DNA of 33,590 bases from a virus, in IMG/VR virus record IMGVR_UViG_3300036716_000512, positions 1-33,590 of that record. One strand, 5' to 3'. Both the position numbers and the translations under genes were made by a program. A model generated the notes under the pieces. The model was not told the DNA's origin, did no database searches, and saw nothing but the letters and a program-made list of their open reading frames with translations. Each line of letters begins with the position of its first letter. The first letter of the stretch is position 1. Positions 8,216 through 16,061 of the stretch are shown piece after piece.

Positions 8216-8971
8216 ATGCGTGACATTTTAAAAGATATTGTAAAACACACTCACTCACTTGGAATCATTCAAGCGGCTAAAGTGACAACAGATACAGAGG
8301 GAACTACAATCGATGCAATGGACGAAGACCGTACTGTTGTGTTGCGTGGTAAATTACACACGCCAGTTCCTGAATTCGAAGGAAAGTTTGGTCTAGGTAG
8401 ACTAGGTGTTCTTAATGGACTTCTTAGTTATTCTGGTGAAGACAAAGAAGGTAATTCTATCGTAGCAGATGTTAAAGTAGGAACAGAAACACGTAATGGC
8501 GAAGATGTCACTACTGAACTGAACTTCTCTATGCCAGGTGGTTTTGACAGTTCATATCGTGTAATCGTATCAGAACTAGTAGACGCACAAATCAAAACTG
8601 CAAGTTTTCGTGGTGCGGCATGGAATGTAGAGATTATGCCTACACAAAAAGCAATCAAAGACTTACAATACTTTGCAGGTATTCTTGGTGCGTTTGACCC
8701 ATTACTTACTGCTCGAACTGTTAAAGGTGATTTAGTATTTTACATTGGTGACAGTTCAACAGACAAAGTAGAACTTCCATTTGCATCAAATGTCGAAGGT
8801 GAATTAAAGACAGGTTGGTCATTCCCGTTATCAACTGTGTTAACAATTCTTAGACTAAGTGACACAAGCACTATGAATATGAAGATTTCAGACCAAGGTG
8901 CTATGATGATTGCAGTTGACAGTGGCTTAGGTTTATACGAGTATATTTTACCAGCAAAAGCAGGTAATTAA
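8216..8971 (+). CDS. 45: Sliding clamp, DNA polymerase processivity factor (T4 gp45 type)
   Basis: The trimeric gp45 clamp encircles DNA, tethers the polymerase and, in T4-type phages, also activates late transcription. The 251-residue length is close to gp45 (228 in T4). Recognisable pieces are the N-terminal helix MRDILKDIVKHTHSLG, the segment LGRLGVLNGLLSYS, the middle FRGAAWNVEIMPTQKAIKDLQYF and the C-terminal strand SGLGLYEYILPA. Position directly behind gp43 with its own promoter supports the call. Late promoters of T4 type in this window (2352, 16807, 27944, 31997) would need a clamp of this kind. No anomalies are seen. Confidence 0.88.
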   Translation: MRDILKDIVKHTHSLGIIQAAKVTTDTEGTTIDAMDEDRTVVLRGKLHTPVPEFEGKFGLGRLGVLNGLLSYSGEDKEGNSIVADVKVGTETRNGEDVTTELNFSMPGGFDSSYRVIVSELVDAQIKTASFRGAAWNVEIMPTQKAIKDLQYFAGILGAFDPLLTARTVKGDLVFYIGDSSTDKVELPFASNVEGELKTGWSFPLSTVLTILRLSDTSTMNMKISDQGAMMIAVDSGLGLYEYILPAKAGN

Positions 8972-8974
8972 AAG

Positions 8975-8982
8975 TATAAATA
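8975..8982 (+). promoter_or_regulatory. Possible T4-late-type box (TATAAATA)
   Basis: An exact TATAAATA lies just after the clamp gene and 34 bases before the YdcH-like gene. In AT-rich DNA an 8-bp match can arise by chance, so this is weaker than the GATAAATA boxes. Confidence 0.3.
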
Positions 8983-9016
8983 TATGGATGAGAGGTCTAT
9001 AATATAGGAGAAGTAA

Positions 9017-9226
9017 ATGACTACACCCGTAAGACCAGACCAAGATAATAAAATACGCACAAGGCTCATACATCTAAAAAAACAACACAGAGATTTAGAC
9101 GACGGAATTGTTACTGCATATAAAATGCGTACAAACGACCAAGTTGTTTCTAAACTCAAGTTACGAAAACTGCACCTAAAAGAAGAGATTGTAAAACTAG
9201 AAGAAGAGTTAGCAGAAAATTCGTGA
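9017..9226 (+). CDS. YdcH/DUF465-like small helical protein
   Basis: The 69-residue product is predicted all-helical and fits the DUF465 (YdcH) pattern: a helix with HxxLDxxI (here HRDLDDGI), then a helix with LKLRKLHLKEEIVKLEEEL. The function of this family is unknown; members are small helical-hairpin proteins. It has a strong ribosome binding site (AGGAGAAG). The stop overlaps the GTG start of the adenine phosphoribosyltransferase gene (GTGA), so the two are coupled, which does not by itself imply a shared function. Confidence 0.65.
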   Translation: MTTPVRPDQDNKIRTRLIHLKKQHRDLDDGIVTAYKMRTNDQVVSKLKLRKLHLKEEIVKLEEELAENS

Positions 9227-9774
9227 CTATCATAAAACCAACACCACAGACTATTCAAAACTTGATTAGAGTTATTCCAGACCATCCTAGGCCTGGAGTA
9301 CTCTATCAGGATATGGCTAGTATATTTAATGCGCCACAAGGTCTTCAACATGTAATGACTTTGTTTTCAGACTATATTGAAGAAAACAATATTAAGTTTA
9401 ACAAAATCATTGGGCTAGATGCTCGTGGTTTTCCTATGGCAGGTGCATTAAGTTCAGCAACGGGTATACCCTTTTCTATGGCTAGGAAGAAAGGTAAACT
9501 ACCAGGAAAAACTATCTTTACACAATATGAACTAGAATACGGAACGGATGAATTACATTTACAGGTTGATGCATTAGAGCCAGGTGACAAAGTACTAGTT
9601 ATAGACGATGTTATCGCAACAGGCGGGACACTTGAAGCCGTAATTAAGTTAGCCGTTGGATTTGAAGCAGATATCGTAAGTATACTAAGTATAATGGAAC
9701 TCGAATTTCTAGGCGGTGGTGCTAAGTTAAGGGATTCTGGGTACAATGTGTACTCAATATTACAAGAACAGTAA
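9223..9774 (+). CDS. apt: Adenine phosphoribosyltransferase
   Basis: APT salvages adenine: adenine plus PRPP gives AMP plus pyrophosphate. The 183-residue length is typical. The PRPP-binding signature VLVIDDVIATGGTL is complete. GLDARGFPMAGALSSATGIPF matches the adenine-specific region around G(L/I)(D/E)ARGF, and YELEYGTDELHLQVDAL matches the YxLEYGTD and adjacent conserved segments. The start is GTG at 9223, overlapping the previous stop. In an infection it would recover adenine from degraded host nucleic acid and from SAM-cycle by-products; the neighbouring SAM synthetase makes the latter attractive, but that link is inference. Confidence 0.93.
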   Translation: MTIIKPTPQTIQNLIRVIPDHPRPGVLYQDMASIFNAPQGLQHVMTLFSDYIEENNIKFNKIIGLDARGFPMAGALSSATGIPFSMARKKGKLPGKTIFTQYELEYGTDELHLQVDALEPGDKVLVIDDVIATGGTLEAVIKLAVGFEADIVSILSIMELEFLGGGAKLRDSGYNVYSILQEQ

Positions 9775-9785
9775 GCATAAACCAC

Positions 9786-9814
9786 TTGACTTTTGGTCTA
9801 TTATTTTGTATAAT
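9786..9814 (+). promoter_or_regulatory. Sigma70-type promoter of metK
   Basis: TTGACT (9786-9791), 17-bp spacer, TATAAT (9809-9814). The following leader is only about 30 bases and contains AAGGAT before the ATG, too short for a known SAM riboswitch. Confidence 0.75.
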
Positions 9815-9848
9815 AGTAGATAACTATTAACTTTTATTAAGGATTTAA

Positions 9849-10931
9849 ATGAATAACTATATTTTTACAAGCGAAAGTGTAAGCGATGGACACCCAGATA
9901 AAGTTTCTGACCAGATTAGTGATGCGTTAGTTGATGCAGGACTAAAGAATGGCGATGAAACTACTCGTGTTGCTATCGAAACACTTGTAACCACTAACCA
10001 CGTGACGGTAGCGGGTGAAGTAAAGAACTTTAACGTAGATAATGTAAAAGATATTATACGAGATAAAGTTAAAGAAATTGGCTATGAACAAGAAGGATTT
10101 CATTGGGATAATTTAAATATCTATAATGAAATACATTCGCAATCAGGTGATATTGGATTAGGTACTGATGACTTTGGTGCAGGTGACCAAGGCATTATGT
10201 TTGGCTATGCGAGTAACGACAACGAAGCAATGCTACCAGCACCTATATATTACGCACACGAGATACTTAAAGACCTCAAAGAGAAACGAAATACTGCTTA
10301 TAAATTTCTATTACCAGATGCGAAATCACAAGTAAGTTTACAATATGAAGGTGGTAAAGTAAAACGTGCTGACCAGATTGTTGTAAGTACACAGCATACC
10401 GAGGGTTCTGAACAACTTCTTAAAAGTGTAGTTGGTGAGGCAGTTAATAATGTAATGGGAGATTTGATTGATGAAAACACTACATGGCATATTAATCCTA
10501 CAGGCATGTTTGTCATTGGTGGTCCTGATGGTGACACAGGACTTACCGGGCGTAAGATTATCGTTGATACTTATGGTGGCTATGCTCCCCATGGTGGTGG
10601 TGCTTTTAGTGGAAAAGACCCCACAAAAGTCGACCGAAGTGCCGCCTATATGGCACGGTGGTTAGCAAAGAATGTTGTAGCAGACGATATGGCAGATTGG
10701 TGTCAAATTCAATTGTCATATGCTATCGGTGTAAAAGAACCAACGAGTATCTATGTAGATAGTAATGGACACAATAGAACTATTCAAAAGTATATTGAAG
10801 AGAATATCGACCTAACACCTAAAGGTATTATTGATAGATTTGATTTATTCAAGTTCTATGGTTATAGCGAGAATTGTGTATACGGACATTTTGGTGATAA
10901 AGATGTTCCGTGGGAGAAAACAGGATGGTAG
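9849..10931 (+). CDS. metK: S-adenosylmethionine synthetase
   Basis: MetK makes SAM from methionine and ATP. Landmark motifs are present: ESVSDGHPDKVSDQISDA at the N-terminus, GAGDQGIMFGYA (the ATP/methionine hexapeptide region), and GGGAFSGKDPTKVDRSAAYMAR (the glycine-rich loop with phosphate-binding Lys). The length, 360 residues, is slightly below bacterial enzymes (about 384), with the shortening spread rather than truncated. Promoter and AAGGAT precede it. The window also encodes two radical SAM proteins and an FkbM methyltransferase, all SAM consumers, so a phage-borne SAM supply makes sense. The stop overlaps the next ATG. Confidence 0.95.
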   Translation: MNNYIFTSESVSDGHPDKVSDQISDALVDAGLKNGDETTRVAIETLVTTNHVTVAGEVKNFNVDNVKDIIRDKVKEIGYEQEGFHWDNLNIYNEIHSQSGDIGLGTDDFGAGDQGIMFGYASNDNEAMLPAPIYYAHEILKDLKEKRNTAYKFLLPDAKSQVSLQYEGGKVKRADQIVVSTQHTEGSEQLLKSVVGEAVNNVMGDLIDENTTWHINPTGMFVIGGPDGDTGLTGRKIIVDTYGGYAPHGGGAFSGKDPTKVDRSAAYMARWLAKNVVADDMADWCQIQLSYAIGVKEPTSIYVDSNGHNRTIQKYIEENIDLTPKGIIDRFDLFKFYGYSENCVYGHFGDKDVPWEKTGW

Positions 10932-11188
10932 AAGAAGATACACTAATTAAACATTTTGCGATTGAACTAGGAAACGATTACGAAACAGTAGAAAACTTTT
11001 ATGGTGAGTATATTGAGTCAATCGAAGATGAAGATGATATTCCACAGTTTGCAGAGACATTAACAGATGTATTAGAGGCCGACTATGGTGGCGATTTAAA
11101 TGAAGAAGATAGAGCAAAATTTCATTATGATTTAATGTTTAACAGTATGACTATAGCATGGGAAAAAATGTTAGAGGAAGAAGGATAA
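10925..11188 (+). CDS. Hypothetical acidic protein
   Basis: This 87-residue, strongly acidic protein (many Glu/Asp, e.g. YIESIEDEDDIPQF) is not recognised. ATG at 10925 overlaps the metK stop (ATGGTAG) and has GGGAG upstream; a GTG at 10910 would add five residues. It is predicted helical, with no membrane segment. It begins a run of three overlapping small acidic genes behind metK (10925-11918), presumably cotranscribed from the metK promoter. Confidence 0.65.
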   Translation: MVEEDTLIKHFAIELGNDYETVENFYGEYIESIEDEDDIPQFAETLTDVLEADYGGDLNEEDRAKFHYDLMFNSMTIAWEKMLEEEG

Positions 11189-11454
11189 TGGCAAACTTCA
11201 CAGTTCTATGGGAAGTTGATTACTATGATGCTGAGAAGAAATTCTTTGTACGTGAAGGAAACACTGCTGAAAGTTTAGATGATTTAATGGACGATTTGGG
11301 TGAGAACGCAGTTGACCATGAACCAGAAAATGAAACACCAGTTGGGCTAGGAGACTTTAACATTGAATGGATTAAAATTTTAGATGAAGGAGATAACGAA
11401 GTCTGGAGAGATAAAGATTACGACTTCACTGAATATGAAAAGGAGAACTTATGA
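11188..11454 (+). CDS. Hypothetical acidic protein
   Basis: An 88-residue unrecognised protein starting MANFTVLWEVDYYDAEKKFFV. It alternates predicted strands (FTVLWEVDYY, FNIEWIKILDEGDNEVW) with an acidic helix (SLDDLMDDLGENAV), so it may be a small alpha/beta domain. The start is the ATG at 11188, overlapping the previous stop as TAATG with a GAGGAAGAAGG ribosome binding site; a longer frame from 11158 lies inside the previous gene and is not preferred. Its stop overlaps the next gene as ATGA. Confidence 0.65.
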   Translation: MANFTVLWEVDYYDAEKKFFVREGNTAESLDDLMDDLGENAVDHEPENETPVGLGDFNIEWIKILDEGDNEVWRDKDYDFTEYEKENL

Positions 11455-11918
11455 GTAAAACACTTAATCCAACTACTTGGTTTGGTACGCCAGAAGAAAA
11501 AGAAAGAGCAGTTGCTAGGCGAATTACAGATGAAAAAGAACAAGCAATCGCACTTGAAAAGATTAACTTCAAGTATGGTCATATAGACCAACACGAACAC
11601 GATAAGAACATGGCAACGCACAATGGCGAAGAATATGTCCGAGTTGTTGGAATGGAACTAGACGAAAATACACCAGGACAAGGTTTCTTTGAATTAGATT
11701 TCAATGACCACTTTGTAGAATATCTAGCAAAATCTGGTTATGATGGGCTAGAACCAGACCAAATCGTAGATAATTGGTTTAGTGACTTGTGTAAGAATAT
11801 TGTACTGAATGATTTAGAAGATGAAGAAGGTGTCAGAAAAAGTGTAATGTCTGATAGCAAAGATGGTCTAATCATTAGTAAAGTCAAAACTGATAAGGAT
11901 ACTTCAGAATATTATTAA
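11451..11918 (+). CDS. Hypothetical protein
   Basis: A 155-residue soluble protein with no recognised family. The N-terminal third is charged and helical (EEKERAVARRITDEKEQAIALEKI), and the centre has a mixed segment (EYVRVVGMELDENTPGQGFFELDFN). The start overlaps the previous stop (ATGA), with AAGGAG upstream. It is the last gene of the metK transcript. Three bases after its stop the -35 region of the RNase H promoter begins. Confidence 0.65.
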   Translation: MSKTLNPTTWFGTPEEKERAVARRITDEKEQAIALEKINFKYGHIDQHEHDKNMATHNGEEYVRVVGMELDENTPGQGFFELDFNDHFVEYLAKSGYDGLEPDQIVDNWFSDLCKNIVLNDLEDEEGVRKSVMSDSKDGLIISKVKTDKDTSEYY

Positions 11919-11921
11919 AAC

Positions 11922-11950
11922 TTGACCAAACAACGTTTTCGTGTTATAAT
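11922..11950 (+). promoter_or_regulatory. Sigma70-type promoter of the RNase H operon
   Basis: TTGACC (11922-11927) within the recurring AAAACTTGAC context, 17-bp spacer, TATAAT (11945-11950) preceded by TGT. Confidence 0.78.
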
Positions 11951-11982
11951 AGTAGTAACTTTAATACAGTAGTGAGGAATGC

Positions 11983-12981
11983 ATGAGTACATACATCTTA
12001 GTAGATTCGTTTAATATGTATCATAGAGCAAAGCACGTAGCAATGCGTGGTGCTAATATTGATATGAAAATTGGTATGGCATATCATATTATGCTTAGTA
12101 GTGTAAAACTATGTTATAACAAATTCAACGCAGACCATGCCGTGTTCTGTTTAGAAGGTCGTAGTTGGCGTAAAGACTTCTATGAACCATATAAGAAGAA
12201 CAGACAAGTTGCTCGTATGGCCAAGAGTGTCAGAGAACAAGAAGAAGACCAAATTATGTTCGATGCCTACGCAGACATGGTAGAGTTCTTAGACGCAAAA
12301 ACTAACGTAACTATGTTACAGAATTCCGAAGCAGAAGCAGATGATATGATTGCTTTGTTTATTGCGGCACATCCAAATGATAATCATATTATCGTATCAA
12401 GTGACAGTGATTACTTCCAACTTATCACAGACAATGTAACTATGTATGATGGCGTACAAAATCGTATCATTACTAAAGATGGTTTCTTTAAAGATGATAA
12501 GAATATGACCCCTATCAAAGAGAAGAAGACTGGTGAAATCAAAGAGAAAGTAGACCCTAAGTGGGCATTGTTTGAGAAATGTGTGCGTGGTGATACATCA
12601 GATAATATCTTTTCAGCATATCCTGGTTGTCGTAAGAAAGGTACCAAGAACAAAATTGGTATGTTAGAAGCATTCGCAGACAAAGATGCTGGTGGTTTTA
12701 ACTGGAATAACTTTATGTTACAACGTTGGACTGACCATAATGGTGTAGAGCATACAGTACGTGATGATTATGAACGCAACGTGAAACTAGTAGACTTAAC
12801 TGCTCAACCACACGACCTTAAAGTAAAGTTTATTGAAACTATTGCAGAGAATAGTATTCCTAAGACTAACAGTGGTGTTGGTATGAACTTCTTAAAGTTC
12901 TGTGGCATACACGATTTACAAAATCTTGCTAAGTCACCTGACGAACTTGCTAAAATACTTAATAATCCGTATCCGTCCTAA
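11983..12981 (+). CDS. rnh: RNase H / 5'-3' exonuclease (FEN-type, T4 rnh-like)
   Basis: This 332-residue protein removes RNA primers and flaps during lagging-strand synthesis. FEN-family features are visible: LVDSFNMYHRA at the N-terminus with the first acidic residue, EPYKKNRQ (arch region), SEAEADDMIALF (acidic cluster), IVSSDSDYFQLI (second acidic cluster) and CVRGDTSDNI (helix-turn region with acidic residues). Length is close to T4 RNase H (305). It is transcribed from its own promoter and followed, with a one-base TAATG overlap, by the HAD protein gene. No missing catalytic acidic residue is apparent. Confidence 0.9.
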   Translation: MSTYILVDSFNMYHRAKHVAMRGANIDMKIGMAYHIMLSSVKLCYNKFNADHAVFCLEGRSWRKDFYEPYKKNRQVARMAKSVREQEEDQIMFDAYADMVEFLDAKTNVTMLQNSEAEADDMIALFIAAHPNDNHIIVSSDSDYFQLITDNVTMYDGVQNRIITKDGFFKDDKNMTPIKEKKTGEIKEKVDPKWALFEKCVRGDTSDNIFSAYPGCRKKGTKNKIGMLEAFADKDAGGFNWNNFMLQRWTDHNGVEHTVRDDYERNVKLVDLTAQPHDLKVKFIETIAENSIPKTNSGVGMNFLKFCGIHDLQNLAKSPDELAKILNNPYPS

Positions 12982-13697
12982 TGCATTTTATATTTGACGT
13001 AGACGGCACTCTAACTCCAAGTAGAGATAGAATAAACGAAGACTTTAGACTATGGTTCTTAGAATTCGTCAAGTGGAATAATGTTTACTTAGTTACAGGA
13101 AGTGACCAAAGTAAAACAATAGAACAAATAGGTGAAGAAGTATTTAAAAAGGTAGAATGTGTATACAATTCTTCTGGCAATACCAAATATAAAAATGGTG
13201 TATGCGTAATGAATACTAAAAATCTGGAACTACCACGTGATGCGTATGCCTTCTTATTAAAGAAATCTATTAGTAGTGATTTTGATATTGCTACAGGCAA
13301 TCATTTTGAATCAAGACCAGGACTATTAAACTTTAGTGTTGTTGGCAGAAATGCTAACAGAGTACAACGAAAGAAATATGTGAAGTTTGATAAACTAACT
13401 AGTGAAAGACAAACTATCTCAGATGAATTTAACAAGAAGTTTACTAAGAAATTAGGTCTAGTGTCACAAGTTGCAGGCGAAACAGGATTAGACATTATTG
13501 AGATAGGCAAAGATAAAGCACAAATATTAAAAGATTTTACATTCCAAGATAGTTTGATATTCTTTGGTGACAATATACAACCTGGCGGTAATGATTATGG
13601 CATTGCTCAAGTAATTGAATATGGTCCATATGCATATACTGAATGTCACAATGTAAAGAATTGGAAAGAAACATGGAAGATACTGAAATCACGTTAA
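12981..13697 (+). CDS. Eukaryotic-type phosphomannomutase-like HAD protein
   Basis: HAD-superfamily phosphomannomutases interconvert mannose-6-phosphate and mannose-1-phosphate. Motif I FDVDGTLTPSR matches the eukaryotic PMM motif (FDVDGTLTPxR) with both Asp. LLNFSVVGRNANRVQRKKY resembles the PMM segment LNVSPIGRxxxxxER. The C-terminal FFGDNIQPGGNDYGIA matches PMM FFGxxxxPGGNDxEI, the metal-binding motif IV. Length 238 is just under PMM (about 246). A conserved PMM segment (SFDVFPxGWDK) appears changed here to LDIIEIGKDKAQILK, so substrate preference may differ. It lies at the head of a run that includes SGNH-like and SDR-like genes, consistent with sugar or surface chemistry. It could also be a general sugar-phosphatase. 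Confidence 0.78.
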   Translation: MHFIFDVDGTLTPSRDRINEDFRLWFLEFVKWNNVYLVTGSDQSKTIEQIGEEVFKKVECVYNSSGNTKYKNGVCVMNTKNLELPRDAYAFLLKKSISSDFDIATGNHFESRPGLLNFSVVGRNANRVQRKKYVKFDKLTSERQTISDEFNKKFTKKLGLVSQVAGETGLDIIEIGKDKAQILKDFTFQDSLIFFGDNIQPGGNDYGIAQVIEYGPYAYTECHNVKNWKETWKILKSR

Positions 13698-14650
13698 ACG
13701 GTACAGATTGGAGCAATTTGTATATCATAGACTACGCAGGTGGCTGTGGTGGTGAAAAAGTGGGTGACTTCCTAAGTGCGAAGATAGATGCAGAATTTAC
13801 ATCTCCTAAAACTGATATTTCTGGTTGTGCAATCGATAGTTTTGCTAATATGTACATAACTCCTGTGTTAGACCTTGCTTTTGATGATATCAGCCTCTAC
13901 AGAGGATATAAGGGCAGAGAAACTAACGCACTGTTTCATTCGGAAGAGATGATGAAACATAATCTAAAAGTAAATCTTATTCACCGTGATAAGGATATGT
14001 CCCATAAGATGAAGTTCAGCACAGAAGATGAAAGGGATAAATTAGTTAATGATTCTCATTTTACCAAAAACTATATATTACGCAGTCACCGTAACATAGA
14101 CTGGAGTTCATTTACTAATGCAAAAGTAATTAACATTTATCCTTGGTCTGATTCCCACATAACTTATTCATTAATGATGTTGAAACGTTGGGTTCAATTA
14201 GAGCCAATTGATTTTATAAATGACTTAGGGAAATTTATGTCTATCGATGCGGTAGAATGGGTCAAAAACAATATACTTTCTAAAACTCCAGAATTGATAT
14301 ATCAGTGGCAACGTGAAGTTATTAATACAGAAGGTTACAAAAAACTTAACTGGAAGTCTTTTGTAGAAAATTCATTTGAGAATGTTCAGTCCTATAATCA
14401 CTTTTCTCTAACCCATGATGCAATATCACCAGTCGAATTGGTATTCGGCACAGATGAATCTCCTATTCGTATTATCAATGATATAACAGGAGTTGACTTA
14501 ACATCTGATGCGATTAAGAAATGGCAACAAGGCAATATTGATTTATTAGCAGAACATGGTATATCAATGACTAGTAATAAAGAAGAGTGTGTCGCATATT
14601 TTAAAGACTACTGGAATCTAAATAATATTTCTTGTGTGACCGAGTTATGA
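13673..14650 (+). CDS. Hypothetical protein with N-terminal glycine loop
   Basis: The 325-residue product begins with a strand followed by a Gly-rich loop (LYIIDYAGGCGGEKVGDFL), which resembles a nucleotide- or PAPS-binding start as in sulfotransferase-like proteins, but the match is too loose to assign. The rest is mixed alpha/beta with a C-terminal helical region (SDAIKKWQQGNIDLLAEHGI). The start is taken as ATG 13673, overlapping the HAD gene by 25 bases and preceded by GGAAAG; ATG 13643 would add ten residues. The stop overlaps the next gene as ATGA. Its function is unknown. Confidence 0.7.
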   Translation: MEDTEITLNGTDWSNLYIIDYAGGCGGEKVGDFLSAKIDAEFTSPKTDISGCAIDSFANMYITPVLDLAFDDISLYRGYKGRETNALFHSEEMMKHNLKVNLIHRDKDMSHKMKFSTEDERDKLVNDSHFTKNYILRSHRNIDWSSFTNAKVINIYPWSDSHITYSLMMLKRWVQLEPIDFINDLGKFMSIDAVEWVKNNILSKTPELIYQWQREVINTEGYKKLNWKSFVENSFENVQSYNHFSLTHDAISPVELVFGTDESPIRIINDITGVDLTSDAIKKWQQGNIDLLAEHGISMTSNKEECVAYFKDYWNLNNISCVTEL

Positions 14651-15180
14651 TATATACAAAGCAAATAGTTAAAGATAAGTTTTGGATTGTAGAGAATTCA
14701 GGAGTTAAAATAGGCACAATTCGTTTATGTTCGTCTGATGATTTTGAATTAAATATAAAAAATATAGATGGTGGTTCTATTACTAACGAACATATATCTT
14801 TGACTGAACTTACCTCTCGTTTTGGTGAGAGGATACTAGAAGCAAAAGAAAGTTCGGTAGTTGAATCAAATCCTTTATCTGAAAGAAAAGCATTGAAGAC
14901 TTCATTAGGAATTGTAGATGAATATCCTTCTAAACATATGCCATATAACATAGAAACAATAGAGTTAAAAGGGAAACAAATTCCAACTTATACTAAAAGT
15001 AAAACAAGTAAAGTAAGATATGTTGCTGGGTATTACGGAGTAAGATTTCCAACTGACTGGAGATGGTTTTACGGTGGGAAACTAAATACACTAAATACTT
15101 ACAGTTTTATAGGACCGTTTAAAACTAAATCTGAAATGCAAAACGAAACAAAATTAGCGATTAAACGAGATGAATTATAA
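14647..15180 (+). CDS. Hypothetical protein
   Basis: A 177-residue unrecognised protein. It begins with strands (KFWIVENSGVKIGTIRL) like a small beta domain, has a charged helical middle (ELTSRFGERILEAKES) and an aromatic C-terminal segment (YGVRFPTDWRWFYGGKL). ATG at 14647 overlaps the previous stop (ATGA); a TTG at 14632 would extend it by five residues. I recall similar N-termini in conserved unknown proteins of marine phages, without a function. Confidence 0.65.
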   Translation: MIYTKQIVKDKFWIVENSGVKIGTIRLCSSDDFELNIKNIDGGSITNEHISLTELTSRFGERILEAKESSVVESNPLSERKALKTSLGIVDEYPSKHMPYNIETIELKGKQIPTYTKSKTSKVRYVAGYYGVRFPTDWRWFYGGKLNTLNTYSFIGPFKTKSEMQNETKLAIKRDEL

Positions 15181-15361
15181 AAGTCTAAAAAATCTATTAG
15201 CAACGATTAAACGAGCAAACCTAAGAGGTGACAACAAGATAACATTGCCAATGAACGAAGCACTTGATATCCAAAATGATATTGCGTTACTATTACTAGA
15301 ACTCAAACAAATAGATTCTGTAGAAACTAAAGTATTCGATGGTGGGACATTTGAGAAATGA
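15170..15361 (+). CDS. Hypothetical small helical protein
   Basis: 63 residues, predicted helical (MNYKSLKNLLATIKRANL, then MNEALDIQNDIALLLLELKQI). The ATG lies inside the end of the previous gene (11-base overlap) and the stop overlaps the next ATG (ATGA), which supports it as a real coupled gene. Its function is unknown. Confidence 0.6.
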   Translation: MNYKSLKNLLATIKRANLRGDNKITLPMNEALDIQNDIALLLLELKQIDSVETKVFDGGTFEK

Positions 15362-16059
15362 TTGGTATATTCGGTGATAGTTATGCACACGAGCATGTAA
15401 CTATAGGATGGCCCACGTTTCTTTCTGAACTATATAATGAAGAAATTGAAAACTTTGCTATAAGTGGCTCATCAATTCCTTACAGTTATGACTTACTCTG
15501 TAAGAAAGATTTAAGTAAGTACTCTAAAGTTATATTCGTTGCTACCGAACCACGTAGATTACACTTCATAGATAAGAAAACTAATAAAGAACTATTATGG
15601 AATGGTCGTGATGTAAAGGGTTCACTTGCTGCCAATACTTTTATAAATTATTCTCCTTATGAGAACTCCTATACTTTAAGTTCCTCAGATAAAAAAATTC
15701 TACAATACCAAGAACGCATAACCGCAATGTATCCTGATTCTTGGGATTCTATGGCTCAAGCAATGAAAAATGATGTTCTTCGTTCACATAAAAATATATT
15801 ATTATTAGATATCTATGAACTGGTACATATAGGCAATTTAGGTGTCGATATTGATGAATGGTGGAATAATTATGAGGAAGTAGAAATGCTCAGAGAATGT
15901 CATATGACTATCCCACAGAATAGAGAACTTGCAGGATATATAAAAGATTACTTTGATAATGGATTTGATATTCATAGTATATTAAATCCTGACAATGCAA
16001 AAGAATACTTTACTGTGCCAAAATCATTAGAAGAAGCGGGATTTAGAAAGAGGAATTAG
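15358..16059 (+). CDS. SGNH/GDSL-like hydrolase (tentative)
   Basis: SGNH hydrolases are esterases or acyl-sugar-modifying enzymes. Here MIGIFGDSYA supplies a GDS block with the candidate nucleophile Ser8. NFAISGSSIPYSY resembles block II with its oxyanion Gly, VIFVATEPRR sits where block III is expected, and CHMTIPQNRELA near the C-terminus contains a His followed by a helix as in block V. The block III Asn and block V DxxH are not canonical, so the enzyme could be divergent or inactive. Length is 233. It lies between small unknown genes and the SDR-like gene. Confidence 0.5.
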   Translation: MIGIFGDSYAHEHVTIGWPTFLSELYNEEIENFAISGSSIPYSYDLLCKKDLSKYSKVIFVATEPRRLHFIDKKTNKELLWNGRDVKGSLAANTFINYSPYENSYTLSSSDKKILQYQERITAMYPDSWDSMAQAMKNDVLRSHKNILLLDIYELVHIGNLGVDIDEWWNNYEEVEMLRECHMTIPQNRELAGYIKDYFDNGFDIHSILNPDNAKEYFTVPKSLEEAGFRKRN

Positions 16060-16061
16060 AG

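Noticed and set aside
8975-8982. TATAAATA as a firm late promoter
   Set aside because: It matches the T4 consensus, but AT-rich chance matches are likely and the gene after it has a normal leader; kept at low confidence.
9815-9848. SAM riboswitch before metK
   Set aside because: The leader is about 30 bases and shows no stem structure or known SAM-riboswitch core; it is too short.
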